The notes: a model not told the origin generated them from the letters alone. 64,000 bases of DNA from an uncultured Sphingomonadaceae bacterium (GCA_947495985.1 CANMBD010000001.1:1054001-1118000), one strand, 5' to 3'; counted from the stretch's first letter, positions 36,365 to 45,979 are shown. A program made the numbers and translations.

Positions 36365-37692
36365 GCGCCAAACCCCCGAACAAGATTTTGAACGGAAAGG
36401 CCGAAGTCCATTTTGGTGTCGGTCGCCTGTTTCAAGAAAGACAATTGATCGGGACGCCTTTCGATAGCCTGATCGAGAAGATCATCGCCGCCAGCACGAT
36501 AAGCACCCATGGTGATCAGATCGTGATTTTCGGTATAGCGGCTCCACAGGGAACGGAAATTCCGTAAGGCTGCAGCATGGTCTTCGCCGATAATGTCCGG
36601 AGCCACCCGGCTGATCGATTTGCCGATATCTATGGCGGGAAAAATCCCCTGCTCGGCAAGGTCACGTGACAGGATGATATGACCATCTGCAATGGCCCGG
36701 GCGGCATCGACTATCGGATCATCAAGATCATCGCCATCGGCAAGCACTGTGTAAAAGGCGGTTATCGAACCACCACTTTCGACGTCCCTGCCGGCCCGTT
36801 CCAGCAGCTGCGGTATTAGTGCGATGGCACTGGGTGGATAGCCTTTCATCGTCGGCGGTTCACCCGCAGACAGGCCGATTTCGCGCTGTGCATGAGCGAT
36901 ACGGGTCAGACTATCGATCATCAGCAAAACGCGTTTGCCCTGGCTTCGGAAATATTCTGCAATTGCGGCCGCGCGCTGCGCCGCTTTGATCCGCAATATC
37001 GGACTGTGGTCGGCCGGGACGGCAACCGTCACCATCTTGTCGGCAATCCCGCTATTCTGACTAGCCGCGACAAAATCACTCACTTCACGGGCGCGTTCCC
37101 CGATCAGACCAGCGACTATAATGTCTGCCTCCGTACCGGATGCAATTTGCTGCATCAGGACAGTCTTTCCGACACCGGAACCGGCGATTAGTGCCACTCG
37201 CTGGCCGCATCCAAGCGGCAGGAGCGCGTTTATCGCCTGCACCCCCACGTCAAGCCGCTGCACTATTCTGCCGCGGCTCAGGATATTGGCTTTCCGGCCC
37301 ATCAGCGGCCAGGTGGAATCCGGTGCAATCGGACCCGTATCATCAAGAGGACGACCAAGCGGGTCAATTATCCGTCCAACAAGCTGCGAACCAACACCCA
37401 CTTGTGCCATGCTTGTCACGGGCTTTACCAGAGCATCAACACCGATCGCGGCATGCTCATCAAATGGCGCAAGGGTTGTCATGCTACCGTCAAACCCGAC
37501 CACTTCAGCGCCGACTTCATGGCCATCCTCTGACAGGACTGTTGCGCCGGACCCGACGGGATAATGGAAACCGCTGACACGCAACAGGCCAGCAGAGCAA
37601 GCCTTTACCTTGCCCCAACGGACAATTGCAGGTGTGACAGCTCCGGCTTCGATGAGAACCCGGGACAGGCGATCATAATCGAGATTCAGCAT
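36361..37692 (-). CDS. fliI: Flagellum-specific ATPase FliI
   Basis: A 443-aa F1-beta-like ATPase with Walker A GSGVGKT at 171-177, Walker B (VLLMIDSLTR) and the typical type-III ATPase stretch LPLGCGQRVALIAG. It energises or primes export at the base of the flagellum. It overlaps fliH by 7 bp and fliJ by 4 bp. Confidence 0.95.
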   Translation of the reverse strand: MLNLDYDRLSRVLIEAGAVTPAIVRWGKVKACSAGLLRVSGFHYPVGSGATVLSEDGHEVGAEVVGFDGSMTTLAPFDEHAAIGVDALVKPVTSMAQVGVGSQLVGRIIDPLGRPLDDTGPIAPDSTWPLMGRKANILSRGRIVQRLDVGVQAINALLPLGCGQRVALIAGSGVGKTVLMQQIASGTEADIIVAGLIGERAREVSDFVAASQNSGIADKMVTVAVPADHSPILRIKAAQRAAAIAEYFRSQGKRVLLMIDSLTRIAHAQREIGLSAGEPPTMKGYPPSAIALIPQLLERAGRDVESGGSITAFYTVLADGDDLDDPIVDAARAIADGHIILSRDLAEQGIFPAIDIGKSISRVAPDIIGEDHAAALRNFRSLWSRYTENHDLITMGAYRAGGDDLLDQAIERRPDQLSFLKQATDTKMDFGLSVQNLVRGFGA

Positions 37693-38339
37693 GACCCACC
37701 GCCAGCCAGGCGCGCCTGGTTTTCAATCTCTTGAGCCATCGCAGTGGACCCGGAGGTGATTTCGCCAGAACCATAAACCAGACGCACGGAACCGGGCAGC
37801 AGGTTAGCATCCGGCAAAACCGCAACGGGGCAGTCATGATTCTGCAACAGTTTCGTATCATCCGCGGCAACATATAAACACACTTCGCCAACATCCGCCG
37901 CGATCAGCTCGATAGCTGCGTCGCATCGCTCCTGAAGCAGTTTCTTGTTGGTTCTTGCATGGCCCACAGCCTGCTCAAACAAGGACAGGACGACTTCCCA
38001 TAGCTGCTTCGACAGATGCCCTTCATCGATTGTTTTCAGGCGGTTAATTGATGATGCCAGATTGTCTTCGCTGACTTCTCCTTCCTCAAGCTGTACCAGC
38101 GCCGCCTGCTGTCCGTTGAGATATCCTCGCGTATAGGCATCTGCAATTTGCTGGCTGATGTTATCCTCTGCTGGCTCTGGTTCATTTTCCGGAACATCAT
38201 CTGAACCATCCTGTTCAGCACGCCGAAGCGGCATGTCATATGTCGCCTGAAAAGCTGTTTCTTTTGTGCCTAAACTATTGATAACAAACATATCATCATG
38301 GCTATGAACCGGCGAAAAACTGCGCTCAGACAAAGTCAT
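37686..38339 (-). CDS. fliH: FliH-like negative regulator of FliI
   Basis: A 217-aa protein starting at ATG 38339, chosen for its GGGAGGGC Shine-Dalgarno (the open frame upstream is fliG antiframe). It overlaps the end of fliG by 14 bp. The acidic N-terminal half and helical C-terminal half (SKQLWEVVLSLFEQAVGHA, then a VYGSGEI-type end) fit FliH, which tethers FliI to FliN. Sequence is divergent; position is decisive. Confidence 0.8.
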   Translation of the reverse strand: MTLSERSFSPVHSHDDMFVINSLGTKETAFQATYDMPLRRAEQDGSDDVPENEPEPAEDNISQQIADAYTRGYLNGQQAALVQLEEGEVSEDNLASSINRLKTIDEGHLSKQLWEVVLSLFEQAVGHARTNKKLLQERCDAAIELIAADVGEVCLYVAADDTKLLQNHDCPVAVLPDANLLPGSVRLVYGSGEITSGSTAMAQEIENQARLAGGGSC

Positions 38340-39387
38340 CACTGCGCCCTCCCAACAAGATGCTACCATCTTCCGCCAGCCTCCGTGCCTGCACAACAAT
38401 CTGCTTTTGCGCGGCAACTACGTCATCTTTAGAAACCGGTCCCTGATCCGCAATTTCATCCTGAATGGATTCCGCAGCCCGTTTTGACATACAGCTGAAC
38501 ATCTTCTCTGCCAGCGCAGGCTCCGCGCCTTTGATCGCCAGCAGCAGAGTCGCATTTTCGATGGATCGGATAAGTGTCCCAAGGCTTTTGTCTTCGAGAG
38601 TGATGAGATCGGAAAAGACAAACATCTCTTCTTCGACCGTTCGGGCCAACGCCTTGTCGCGTTTAAGCAAAGCTTTAATGATGCGCTGCTCCGACAATTT
38701 ATCAACATTGTTCATGATTGCCGCGGCCTCGCTGGTACCGCCGGTGCTGGCGCAGTGCGTCACACTTGGTTTTTCGACCTGACGCGACAACAGGGCTTCA
38801 ATATCATTGACTGCATTAGCTCTGACCGCCCCCATGGTAGCGATGCGGAAAACGACTTCATCCTGCAAACTGGTGTCCAGTTTCTGAAGCACATCACCTG
38901 CTATTTCCGGATCAATAAATGACAGCACCACAGCCATCATCTGAGGATGCTCATCCACTATCATTTCGGCAATTTCTTGCGCCGACATCCACTTCAATTG
39001 TTGCAGTTCCGCCTGATTTTGCTGCGGCGTTATCCGTGACAGCATATTGGCGGCCCGGCTGGTGCCCAGCGCCTTATCCAACATGCTTTTTATTTGTTTA
39101 TCTGCCCGATATCCAATGGCAGTGCGGCTGCGTGCCTGTTCAACGAAGCGGTCGAATACAAGATTGACATCCGCTTCACTGACGTTGCGAATTTCGAACA
39201 TGGCTTCTCCAAGACATTGGACCTCACTGGGCTCCAGACGCGACAAGATATCTGCAGCCTCGTCTTCCCCGAAAATCATCAACAATATGGCAGCTGTCTC
39301 GTGACCGGTTAGGGTCTTTTCAGCAATATCGGTTTTGACAAGGACAGCATTATTTTCGCCTACGCTGCTGGCCATAGTTTCAGCCAT
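38326..39387 (-). CDS. fliG: Flagellar motor switch protein FliG
   Basis: A 353-aa protein with the three armadillo-like FliG domains. The N-terminal part (GHETAAILLMIFGEDEAADIL) binds FliF. The middle contains the EHPQ-type motif (DEHPQMMAVVLSFIDPEIA). The C-terminal torque helix region carries the charged residues that face the stator. The start overlaps fliF by 8 bp. Confidence 0.94.
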   Translation of the reverse strand: MAETMASSVGENNAVLVKTDIAEKTLTGHETAAILLMIFGEDEAADILSRLEPSEVQCLGEAMFEIRNVSEADVNLVFDRFVEQARSRTAIGYRADKQIKSMLDKALGTSRAANMLSRITPQQNQAELQQLKWMSAQEIAEMIVDEHPQMMAVVLSFIDPEIAGDVLQKLDTSLQDEVVFRIATMGAVRANAVNDIEALLSRQVEKPSVTHCASTGGTSEAAAIMNNVDKLSEQRIIKALLKRDKALARTVEEEMFVFSDLITLEDKSLGTLIRSIENATLLLAIKGAEPALAEKMFSCMSKRAAESIQDEIADQGPVSKDDVVAAQKQIVVQARRLAEDGSILLGGRSDDFV

Positions 39388-41095
39388 TGACTGCCTCCCT
39401 TTCCAGTTGAGCCTCGGTCAATAAGTCTCGCACTGTCAGCGCTGCATGATCAGGGTTTTGGCGTACAAAATTCTGGATGAGAGCGGCCCGCTCGGAATAG
39501 CCATCTGCCGCACTGATCATATCCAGTGATACCGGATTGGTTCGCCGTTTCAGCGGTTTATTATTCCGGCCAAGTTCTTCCTCAATGTCGGAGGCCAGTT
39601 GCAGATTTTCTGCGTTTGACGGCTTTGATCTATCTGTGCGTATTTTCCCTAGCAGCGGTCGGCCAATGCCAAAGATCAAAACCAGCGCGACCAGCAAGGC
39701 GGAGAGGTTTCGAACCAGGAGAGAAACCCAGCTTGCCTCCCACCAGCTTTCGGCTACTTCTTCCACCGGAAGAAATTCGCGTGCCTCTATTGCGACTACA
39801 TCGCCGCGCTCTGTCTGGAAACCGATGGCGCCTTTAACCAGAGCCTCGACTGCAGCCAGTTCTTCAGCCGACCGCTGTTTGGTTCCGACCGGAGACCGCA
39901 GAGCAACCGCGACGGAAAGTCGGCTTATTGATCCAGCTGCCTGTTTTGTGACAGACACTTCTCTTCCCAGTTCAAACTGCCGGACAAATTTTTCCGAACT
40001 ACGGATTGTTTCTAGCTCGTTTTCTTGATCATCATCGCCTTCAAAATCATCGGTAAGTTCCGGAACTTCCGGTGGCCGGTTTGCAAGCGCGCCGGGGATA
40101 CCATAGCTTGCTTTTTCACCGGGCTCATTTGACCAACTTCCCTGCTCGGAACGCACCCGCGCATCTTCTTTCGGGAAGCTTTCTCGAGTTGCCTGGTTCT
40201 CGGAAAAATCCATTTCCGCAGTTACCTCAGTAGTAAAATTATCAGCTCCGATCATCGGCGCAAGCAATGACGTGATCGTCCGTCGATAGCGCTCCTCAAC
40301 CTGCGACTGCACCATCAAATGCCGCTCGGCCTCATCAGAAGAGCTGCGAGGACCTTGGCGTGACATTAGCCGTCCGTTCTGGTCGACAACACTGATTGCA
40401 TCAGAAGATAGACCTGCCACGGAACTACCAACCAGGTGGATGATTGATTGCACCTGCGCTTCGGTCAGGCGATTGCCTTCGATGAGCTTCAGCATCACCG
40501 ACGCGGATGGCTCAGATCGGTCTCGGACAAATATACTCGGCGGTTCAACCGCAAGATGGACTCGAGCCGATATGATACTGTCCATGGTCTCAATAGTGCG
40601 AGCCAGATCGAGTTCGCGAGCGCCACGCAGTTTTTCGTTTTCGACTGCCCTGCTTGCCCCCATAGGCATTGCAGAGATGATGCTATCTCCATCCGGGGCG
40701 GACCTGGGCAAACCCTGCGCGGCAAGTGACAGTCTGGCTTCATGATAGTCGGCTGCCGAAACTGTTAGCGCGCCCGTCGCATCTTCAATATTGAAACCGA
40801 TATCAGATTGCCGCAGCGCGTCAACAACCGCAGCCTTGTCAGCTTCCGGCAAACCCCTGAAAAGATCGCGTTGTGGTGGTTCGCGTAATGCCAGCCACAA
40901 AAACCCCGCCAATATCATTACCGCCAGCAACCCCATCAATGGCAGCGCGCGCTTGATCGCCGGTTGGTCAATAAAGCCGTGCAATCGTTTGCGCCAGTTG
41001 GCACTATTCGCAAAATCTGGCATTCGAGTGACCGGTGTCAGATCAAGCGCAGGATCTTGAACCTGTTGATCGGTGGTAAGGCTGAGTTCGTTCAT
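39380..41095 (-). CDS. fliF: Flagellar MS-ring protein FliF
   Basis: A 571-aa protein with two membrane helices (~54-73 and ~460-485), two ring-building motifs between them and a cytoplasmic C-terminal tail that binds FliG. The pattern GLPEADKAAVVDALRQ...GLPRSAPDG is typical of the FliF ring domain. It lies 1 bp after fliE. Confidence 0.94.
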   Translation of the reverse strand: MNELSLTTDQQVQDPALDLTPVTRMPDFANSANWRKRLHGFIDQPAIKRALPLMGLLAVMILAGFLWLALREPPQRDLFRGLPEADKAAVVDALRQSDIGFNIEDATGALTVSAADYHEARLSLAAQGLPRSAPDGDSIISAMPMGASRAVENEKLRGARELDLARTIETMDSIISARVHLAVEPPSIFVRDRSEPSASVMLKLIEGNRLTEAQVQSIIHLVGSSVAGLSSDAISVVDQNGRLMSRQGPRSSSDEAERHLMVQSQVEERYRRTITSLLAPMIGADNFTTEVTAEMDFSENQATRESFPKEDARVRSEQGSWSNEPGEKASYGIPGALANRPPEVPELTDDFEGDDDQENELETIRSSEKFVRQFELGREVSVTKQAAGSISRLSVAVALRSPVGTKQRSAEELAAVEALVKGAIGFQTERGDVVAIEAREFLPVEEVAESWWEASWVSLLVRNLSALLVALVLIFGIGRPLLGKIRTDRSKPSNAENLQLASDIEEELGRNNKPLKRRTNPVSLDMISAADGYSERAALIQNFVRQNPDHAALTVRDLLTEAQLEREAVNG

Positions 41096-41096
41096 A

Positions 41097-41432
41097 TTAC
41101 ACCGGCACGGTCATGATATCTTGATAGGCTTTGATGAGCTTGTTGCGAACCTGCAGCGTCAGCTCAAAACCCAGTGAAGATTTTTGCTTGGCCATCATCA
41201 CGCCAGCAATGTCGTTGGTTTTACCCATCGTATAATCTTCAGTTACATCTCCCGCAGTGTGTTGAAGGTTACTGACCTCTTTCACCGCAGAGACCATGGC
41301 CGCACCAAATGCCGGGCGGGAGGGTGCCGTTTCAGTTTCCAAAGAAATGGAAACGGCCTTTTTCAGTACATCATTTTGCGCAATTATATCCTGACGCATC
41401 GCCATCAGTTGAGAACTATCAATCGCTTTCAT
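41097..41432 (-). CDS. fliE: Flagellar hook-basal body protein FliE
   Basis: A 111-aa protein starting at ATG 41432 with a GGAGA Shine-Dalgarno; the frame upstream is not FliE-like. The C-terminal half has the conserved FliE helix (YTMGKTNDIAGVMMAKQKSSLGFELTLQVRNKLIKAYQDIM-type). FliE joins the MS ring to the rod. It is the first gene of the minus-strand flagellar operon, and the inverted repeat at 41472-41495 lies in its upstream region. Confidence 0.93.
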   Translation of the reverse strand: MKAIDSSQLMAMRQDIIAQNDVLKKAVSISLETETAPSRPAFGAAMVSAVKEVSNLQHTAGDVTEDYTMGKTNDIAGVMMAKQKSSLGFELTLQVRNKLIKAYQDIMTVPV

Positions 41433-41471
41433 GAGCAATCTCCAGAAACCATATCCGCTGCGCATCGATCC

Positions 41472-41495
41472 GATACCAAGAGGCATTTTGGTATC
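41472..41495. promoter_or_regulatory. Perfect inverted repeat, candidate operator of the fliE operon
   Basis: GATACCAA at 41472-41479 and TTGGTATC at 41488-41495 are exact 8-bp arms around an 8-bp spacer, 40-63 bp upstream of the fliE ATG. The geometry (24 bp, two half-sites about one and a half turns apart) suits a dimeric activator or repressor of the flagellar operon. The regulator is unknown. Confidence 0.55.
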
Positions 41496-41524
41496 ACTGG
41501 ATAGGTACGCAGCGGCAGGCCATT

Positions 41525-41550
41525 GCTCTCCCGGACCAGTTCGGGAGAGC
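41525..41550. repeat. Perfect 9-bp hairpin upstream of fliE
   Basis: GCTCTCCCG (41525-41533) and CGGGAGAGC (41542-41550) pair perfectly around an 8-nt loop (GACCAGTT). No T-run follows on either strand, so terminator function is doubtful. It may be a second regulatory element of the fliE/fliC region or part of an untranslated leader. Confidence 0.5.
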
Positions 41551-42051
41551 GCCGATCGGAGTTCAGAATTTCAACGTGATGGTTTGACCCAATTATCCAA
41601 AGATTGAGATATCTGTTCATGCAAGACCAAAGCTTGCACACGGATCTTGTCATTTGAAACGCGGCTAAACGGAGAAGGTCCAACCAAACTTCGATTGGCT
41701 TCGGTTGCATCAACCGAGCATCGCTGATTATCATTTGAGTCATCATCTTTCCCGATTCCTGGCCCTCAAAAACCGCTCTTGAAACAAAATCGAAGTGGCC
41801 TGCCCCATTGGTTCGCAAACGCTATGCCAAATTCCATGAAAGATATTTTAGTATATTTTTTAGATAGTTACCGAACGCCGGTGAGTGCCGAGCCAATTTC
41901 CTGACTGCCTTGCGCCAATTCGATGACGCATCGCCATTTTTATGGCGCAGGCCATTATCCGCTAAACCATCCCGAACCATTTCCGTTTTCGTGCCTGAGG
42001 TTGCCGCTGACGCTCTTTGCGGTGATCCATTAGTTTTGAAAGGAAAGTTAC

Positions 42052-42867
42052 ATGACAATTATCGGAACCAATGTTGCGGCCATGCGCACAAATCAGGCAG
42101 CCAATGATGCTGAAATGAGCCTCGCCAAATCGATTGAACGGCTATCCACTGGACGCCGGATCAACAGTGCTAGCGATGATGCTGCCGGCCTTGCCATCGC
42201 AACCCGGATGACGTCTGAGATTCGCGGCCTCAACATGGCAACCCGCAATGCCAATGATGGTATCTCCCTGGCCCAAACGGCTGAGAGTGGCATGAGCGAG
42301 ATCAACAACATGCTGCAGCGTATGCGTGAGCTGTCCGTTCAATCGGCCAACGGTACTTTGTCAGCCGGTGACCGAACCAATCTGCAGACCGAAGTCGCCG
42401 CTCTTATTCTCCAAATTGATGATGTTGCAACACGGACGGAATTTAACAATGTTGCATTGCTCGACGGCAGTGCCGCGACCATCAACATCCAGACAGGTTC
42501 TGCAGCAGGTGAAACCGTTGTTATCAACCTGACCGATGTGACCGCGACGAATCTGGCTGTCGATGTACTCGACATCAGTACAGAACCCGGTGCCACCGCA
42601 GCTCTAGCAGTTCTTGATACAGCTATGGACACGGTTACCACTGCACAAGCGTCGTTGGGTGCATCGCAGAACCGTTTGATCGCGACAGTATCCAATCTGA
42701 CGAGCCGCGTAACCAACATCACGGAATCTCGTTCCCGCATTGAAGATGTCGACTTTACCGGAGAAACCACCGCCCTAGCCAAGGCACAAATACTGAGCCA
42801 GGCCTCAACCGCGATGCTGGCTCAAGCTAATCAGTCACAACAAGGCGTTCTTAGCTTGATCCGTTAA
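42052..42867 (+). CDS. fliC: Flagellin (short type)
   Basis: A 271-aa flagellin preceded by AAGGA. It has the conserved N-terminal D0/D1 part ([20 protein letters not shown]...[21 protein letters not shown]) and C-terminal D1/D0 part ([24 protein letters not shown]...[11 protein letters not shown]). The short linker means the surface-exposed D2/D3 domains are missing, as in other alphaproteobacterial flagellins. It is secreted unfolded with FliS and polymerises under the FliD cap. It is divergent from the fliE operon and ends in a strong terminator. Confidence 0.95.
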   Translation: MTIIGTNVAAMRTNQAANDAEMSLAKSIERLSTGRRINSASDDAAGLAIATRMTSEIRGLNMATRNANDGISLAQTAESGMSEINNMLQRMRELSVQSANGTLSAGDRTNLQTEVAALILQIDDVATRTEFNNVALLDGSAATINIQTGSAAGETVVINLTDVTATNLAVDVLDISTEPGATAALAVLDTAMDTVTTAQASLGASQNRLIATVSNLTSRVTNITESRSRIEDVDFTGETTALAKAQILSQASTAMLAQANQSQQGVLSLIR

Positions 42868-42896
42868 GCACGTGGTCCTGCTTAACGGGTTATCGG

Positions 42897-42941
42897 CCCC
42901 CGGCGCGTAATCACCCCACAAATGGCGCCGGGGGTTATTTT
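42897..42941 (+). terminator. Intrinsic terminator of fliC
   Basis: CCCCCGGCGC (42897-42906) and GCGCCGGGGG (42925-42934) form a perfect 10-bp stem, followed by TTATTTT. It lies 30 bp after the flagellin stop codon. Confidence 0.85.
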
Positions 42942-43027
42942 GTCAGCCCAATCTCTCCCGTCCTGCTTTCGCTTGCCTTTTGAAGACGATAAATTAGCGT
43001 GACCCTTAAACAAGGGAACGGGATCAT

Positions 43028-44500
43028 ATGGCAGCGCAACAGATTTTGGTGATTGACGAAGGCACAACATCAACCCGTGCGATGCTTTTTGGCGTCGATG
43101 GCAAACTCCACGGATCACAGCAGGAGGAATTGCAGCAATATTATCCTTCTGCCGGTCTTGTAGAGCATGATGCAGCTGAGATCTGGGACAAGACGTTGCG
43201 CTGCTGTCAAAAAATGATCGAGCAGGCAGGCGGCGCGGAAAAGATAGCGGCTATTGGAATCACCAACCAACGAGAGACCATAGTCGCGTGGGACAAACGT
43301 ACGGGTGAACCGCTTTGCAAGGCGATTGTGTGGCAGGATCGCCGTACAGCTGAGATATGCGATGAATTGAAAACCAAGGGACTGGAACCGATGGTTCAGG
43401 CCAAAACAGGATTGCTGCTCGACCCGTATTTTTCAGGCAGCAAAATTGGTTGGATGCTGAAAAACTGGCCGGAAGTTGGAGCCGCAGGCGACAATCTGGC
43501 TTTTGGGACGATTGAATCCTATCTCATCTTCCGTCTCACCGGCGGGACCCATATCACCGATGCCAGCAATGCCAGTCGCACTATGTTGATGGCTTTGGAT
43601 GGAAATGACTGGGACGATGAACTGCTTGGATTATTTGATGTTCCCCGAAAGGCCTTGCCGGACATTGTCGATTGTGCCGGAGATCTTGGCAGAACGTCGC
43701 CCGCTCTGTTTGGAGCACCGATAGCGATATGTGGGTCTGCCGGAGATCAGCAGGCAGCGACAATCGGGCAAGCCTGTCTCGACGTCGGTCAAACCAAAGC
43801 AACATTTGGCACCGGTGCATTCATTCTGACAAACAGTGGCGAAACGGCACCCCGATCGGAGAATCGTCTTCTTTCGACGGTGCTTTATCAATGGAATGGC
43901 AAACGCACATACGCGTTGGAAGGCTCTGTCTTTGTCGCTGGCAGTTTGATGCAATGGCTCCGCGATGAAGTCCGTCTGATAAGCTACGCCGGCGAAAGCG
44001 AGGAACTGGCGCGATCAGTCGACGACAATGGCGGAGTTTATTTGGTTCCTGCCTTATCCGGTCTTGGCGCGCCGCATTGGAAAGCTGATGCGACGGCAAC
44101 AATTTCCGGCCTTAGTTTTTCGACGACAAAAGCCCATATTGTCCGCGCGGCTCTCGAAGCGATGGCTTATCAGTGCCACGATTTGAAAACCGCATTTTCC
44201 GCCGATGGCACCGACTGGCAAAGTTTGCGTATAGATGGCGGCATGGTCGCCAATGACTGGATGGTGCAGGACCTGGCCGACATATTGGAAATTCCGGTTG
44301 AGCGGCCCGAGTTTTTTGAAACAACGGCGCTGGGCGCAGCAATGTTGGCTGCGGTTGGTTCCGGGATATATGAATCCTTGGGTGACGCATCAGTAATGAT
44401 AACTGGGCTGGAAATCTATCATCCCGACATCACTGCTTCGGGTCGCAATTCGCGGATAGAGGGATGGAACAAGGCGATACAAACCGTTTTACAGGACTGA
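43028..44500 (+). CDS. glpK: Glycerol kinase
   Basis: A 490-aa FGGY-family sugar kinase of normal length. It carries the N-terminal phosphate-binding motif (DEGTTSTRAMLF), the DQQAATIGQ segment and the late ATP-binding IDGGMVANDWMVQDLADILEIPV signature of glycerol kinase. It phosphorylates glycerol to glycerol-3-phosphate with ATP in the cytoplasm. No glpF or glpD gene is adjacent. A GGGAACGGG ribosome-binding stretch precedes the ATG. Confidence 0.93.
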   Translation: MAAQQILVIDEGTTSTRAMLFGVDGKLHGSQQEELQQYYPSAGLVEHDAAEIWDKTLRCCQKMIEQAGGAEKIAAIGITNQRETIVAWDKRTGEPLCKAIVWQDRRTAEICDELKTKGLEPMVQAKTGLLLDPYFSGSKIGWMLKNWPEVGAAGDNLAFGTIESYLIFRLTGGTHITDASNASRTMLMALDGNDWDDELLGLFDVPRKALPDIVDCAGDLGRTSPALFGAPIAICGSAGDQQAATIGQACLDVGQTKATFGTGAFILTNSGETAPRSENRLLSTVLYQWNGKRTYALEGSVFVAGSLMQWLRDEVRLISYAGESEELARSVDDNGGVYLVPALSGLGAPHWKADATATISGLSFSTTKAHIVRAALEAMAYQCHDLKTAFSADGTDWQSLRIDGGMVANDWMVQDLADILEIPVERPEFFETTALGAAMLAAVGSGIYESLGDASVMITGLEIYHPDITASGRNSRIEGWNKAIQTVLQD

Positions 44501-44511
44501 TATCAATCGCT

Positions 44512-44925
44512 TTATCGTTTGTGAAACCCGGGTCTTTTGCTCGATACAGAATCTTGGAAACCAAGCCAGACATGACCATTGTCAATTTTCTGAACAAAAT
44601 GCCCCTGCTCATTGCCTAGTCCGAAATTGAACAGGTCAACATCAATCGATTGATCAAACTGCATACCGAATTCCCGCCCCTCGACCCAGCGAACCGTTCC
44701 TGAGACGGAACCGAAACCAGCTTTTTTGATCACTATTGATTGTTCAGGTAGCAGATCTATCGGTGCTGTGGCGCGAATGCCAAAAGTGGAAAGATTACGG
44801 ACCATAGCGTTATGTGGTCCAGAATTATCTGTAAACAGCTCTATCTTTACTAGCTTTCGTACGCGCGGCTCACGAACCGCTTCCTGCTTTTGCTCCGCTT
44901 CTGTATTTTTAAATGGCTTGGCCAT
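44512..44925 (-). CDS. PilZ domain protein (putative c-di-GMP receptor)
   Basis: A 137-aa protein with a Lys/Arg-rich segment (RVRKLVKIE, in place of the RxxxR motif) and NLSTFGIR (in place of DxSxxG), followed by the beta-barrel GTVRWVEGREFGMQF. The barrel is clear; the degenerate first motif makes c-di-GMP binding uncertain. It may link c-di-GMP to motility or envelope functions, given the flagellar cluster nearby. It converges with glpK 11 bp away. Confidence 0.78.
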   Translation of the reverse strand: MAKPFKNTEAEQKQEAVREPRVRKLVKIELFTDNSGPHNAMVRNLSTFGIRATAPIDLLPEQSIVIKKAGFGSVSGTVRWVEGREFGMQFDQSIDVDLFNFGLGNEQGHFVQKIDNGHVWLGFQDSVSSKRPGFHKR

Positions 44926-45054
44926 CCTAATGATCCATAGTTCCGTTCCGGAATCTATTAACGGATATTAGGCAGAAACTTTAAGAGCGATGATAGAGAG
45001 ATAGGTACAGCTCTAGTTTAATTGATGTAACTCGCCTGACATCAGGTCATCTGC

Positions 45055-45080
45055 AAAAAAAAGCCCGCCAATTGGCGGGC
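45055..45080 (-). terminator. Intrinsic terminator of the petABC operon
   Basis: The 18-bp perfect palindrome GCCCGCCAATTGGCGGGC (45063-45080) is followed on the minus strand by a run of eight T (complement of 45055-45062). It lies 25 bp after the petC stop. Confidence 0.9.
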
Positions 45081-45105
45081 CCTCTAATAGCGTAGCTATG
45101 ATGAT

Positions 45106-45960
45106 CTAAGCGTCTTTCTTCTTTTTCTCCGCCTTCACATCTGCCCAGATTGTCTTGTAAGACAGGAAAGCAAGGATTGTAGCGATCAACAAGAAGGCGA
45201 TTACAGCCCAACCGGTTTGCTTCTGCTGGACGAGTGACGGTTCTGCTGTCCAGATCAAGAAGGCCGAAACATCCTGAGACATCTGGGAAACGGTAGCCTT
45301 GGTACCATCTGAATAGGTAACTTGATCGTCTCCAGTTATCGGCGGTGCCATAGCTATGTTCAGGTTCGCAAAATATGGATTATAATGCAGACCAGCGCCT
45401 GGGCGATTAGCTTCCGGCAATTCTGATGGTGGATCGGAGTAGCCAGTGAGCAATGAATACACATAAGGTGCACCGCCGTTACGCGCTTTGGTGATCAGTG
45501 AAAGATCAGGTGGAATTGCATTGTTATTTGCAGCCGCGGCTGCCACGTCATTTGCAAAAGGCTTCGGAAATTTGTCAGCAGGAACCGATGGACGGGTTGA
45601 TGCCTCACCCGTATCCGGATTAACGCTTGGTGTTTCGATTATCCAGTTTGCTGCAATCGCCTTCACCTCATCTTCGTTGTAACCCAGTTCTGCAAGGTTA
45701 CGGAAGGCAACGAGACGAAGACCGTGGCAAGCTGCACAGACCTCCTTGTAGACCTGAAAACCACGTTGAAGCTGTTGATTGTCAAATTTCCCAAATGGGC
45801 CGTCACTTGCGAAAGATACGTCCTTGGGTTTTTCATGAAACTGATATTCGACAGCTTTTACCGGCGGGTTGGTAACATACTCGACCGCGCCGCGCCCAAA
45901 TGAATAGATCAGCATTCCAGCAAAGAACAAACCGATCAATATCCCGAAAAATCTTACCAT
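45106..45960 (-). CDS. petC: Ubiquinol-cytochrome c reductase, cytochrome c1 subunit
   Basis: A 284-aa protein with an N-terminal membrane/signal segment, one haem-binding CAACH (~residue 77-81) and a C-terminal membrane anchor (WAVIAFLLIATILAFLSYKTIW) followed by a Lys-rich tail. It transfers electrons from the Rieske centre to soluble cytochrome c on the periplasmic side. It is the third gene of the bc1 operon, 19 bp after petB. Confidence 0.95.
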   Translation of the reverse strand: MVRFFGILIGLFFAGMLIYSFGRGAVEYVTNPPVKAVEYQFHEKPKDVSFASDGPFGKFDNQQLQRGFQVYKEVCAACHGLRLVAFRNLAELGYNEDEVKAIAANWIIETPSVNPDTGEASTRPSVPADKFPKPFANDVAAAAANNNAIPPDLSLITKARNGGAPYVYSLLTGYSDPPSELPEANRPGAGLHYNPYFANLNIAMAPPITGDDQVTYSDGTKATVSQMSQDVSAFLIWTAEPSLVQQKQTGWAVIAFLLIATILAFLSYKTIWADVKAEKKKKDA

Positions 45961-45979
45961 TACTTCAGATCCCTGTTTC

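Larger units (their letters stand above)
41433..42051. other. Divergent intergenic region fliE/fliC
   Basis: These 619 bp separate the fliE operon (minus) from fliC (plus). They hold a perfect operator-like inverted repeat near fliE and a perfect 9-bp hairpin (listed separately). A CTAAA at about 41970 followed after 15 bp by TCCGTTTT is a weak resemblance to a sigma-28 promoter for fliC. I found no convincing sigma-54 (-24/-12) site. Two open frames on the minus strand here have no recognisable features. Confidence 0.45.

Noticed and set aside
41429..41818. 129-codon open frame on the minus strand upstream of fliE
   Set aside because: It runs through the inverted repeat and the perfect hairpin, overlaps the fliE start, and has no ribosome-binding site, domain or sensible composition. 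A short coding part cannot be excluded.
41880..42051. Sigma-54 promoter for fliC or fliE
   Set aside because: No GG-N10-GC element with the required spacing was found; the nearest match upstream of fliE is one base short.
41822..42058. 78-codon open frame antisense to the fliC leader
   Set aside because: It overlaps the fliC ribosome-binding site and start codon and has no recognisable features.
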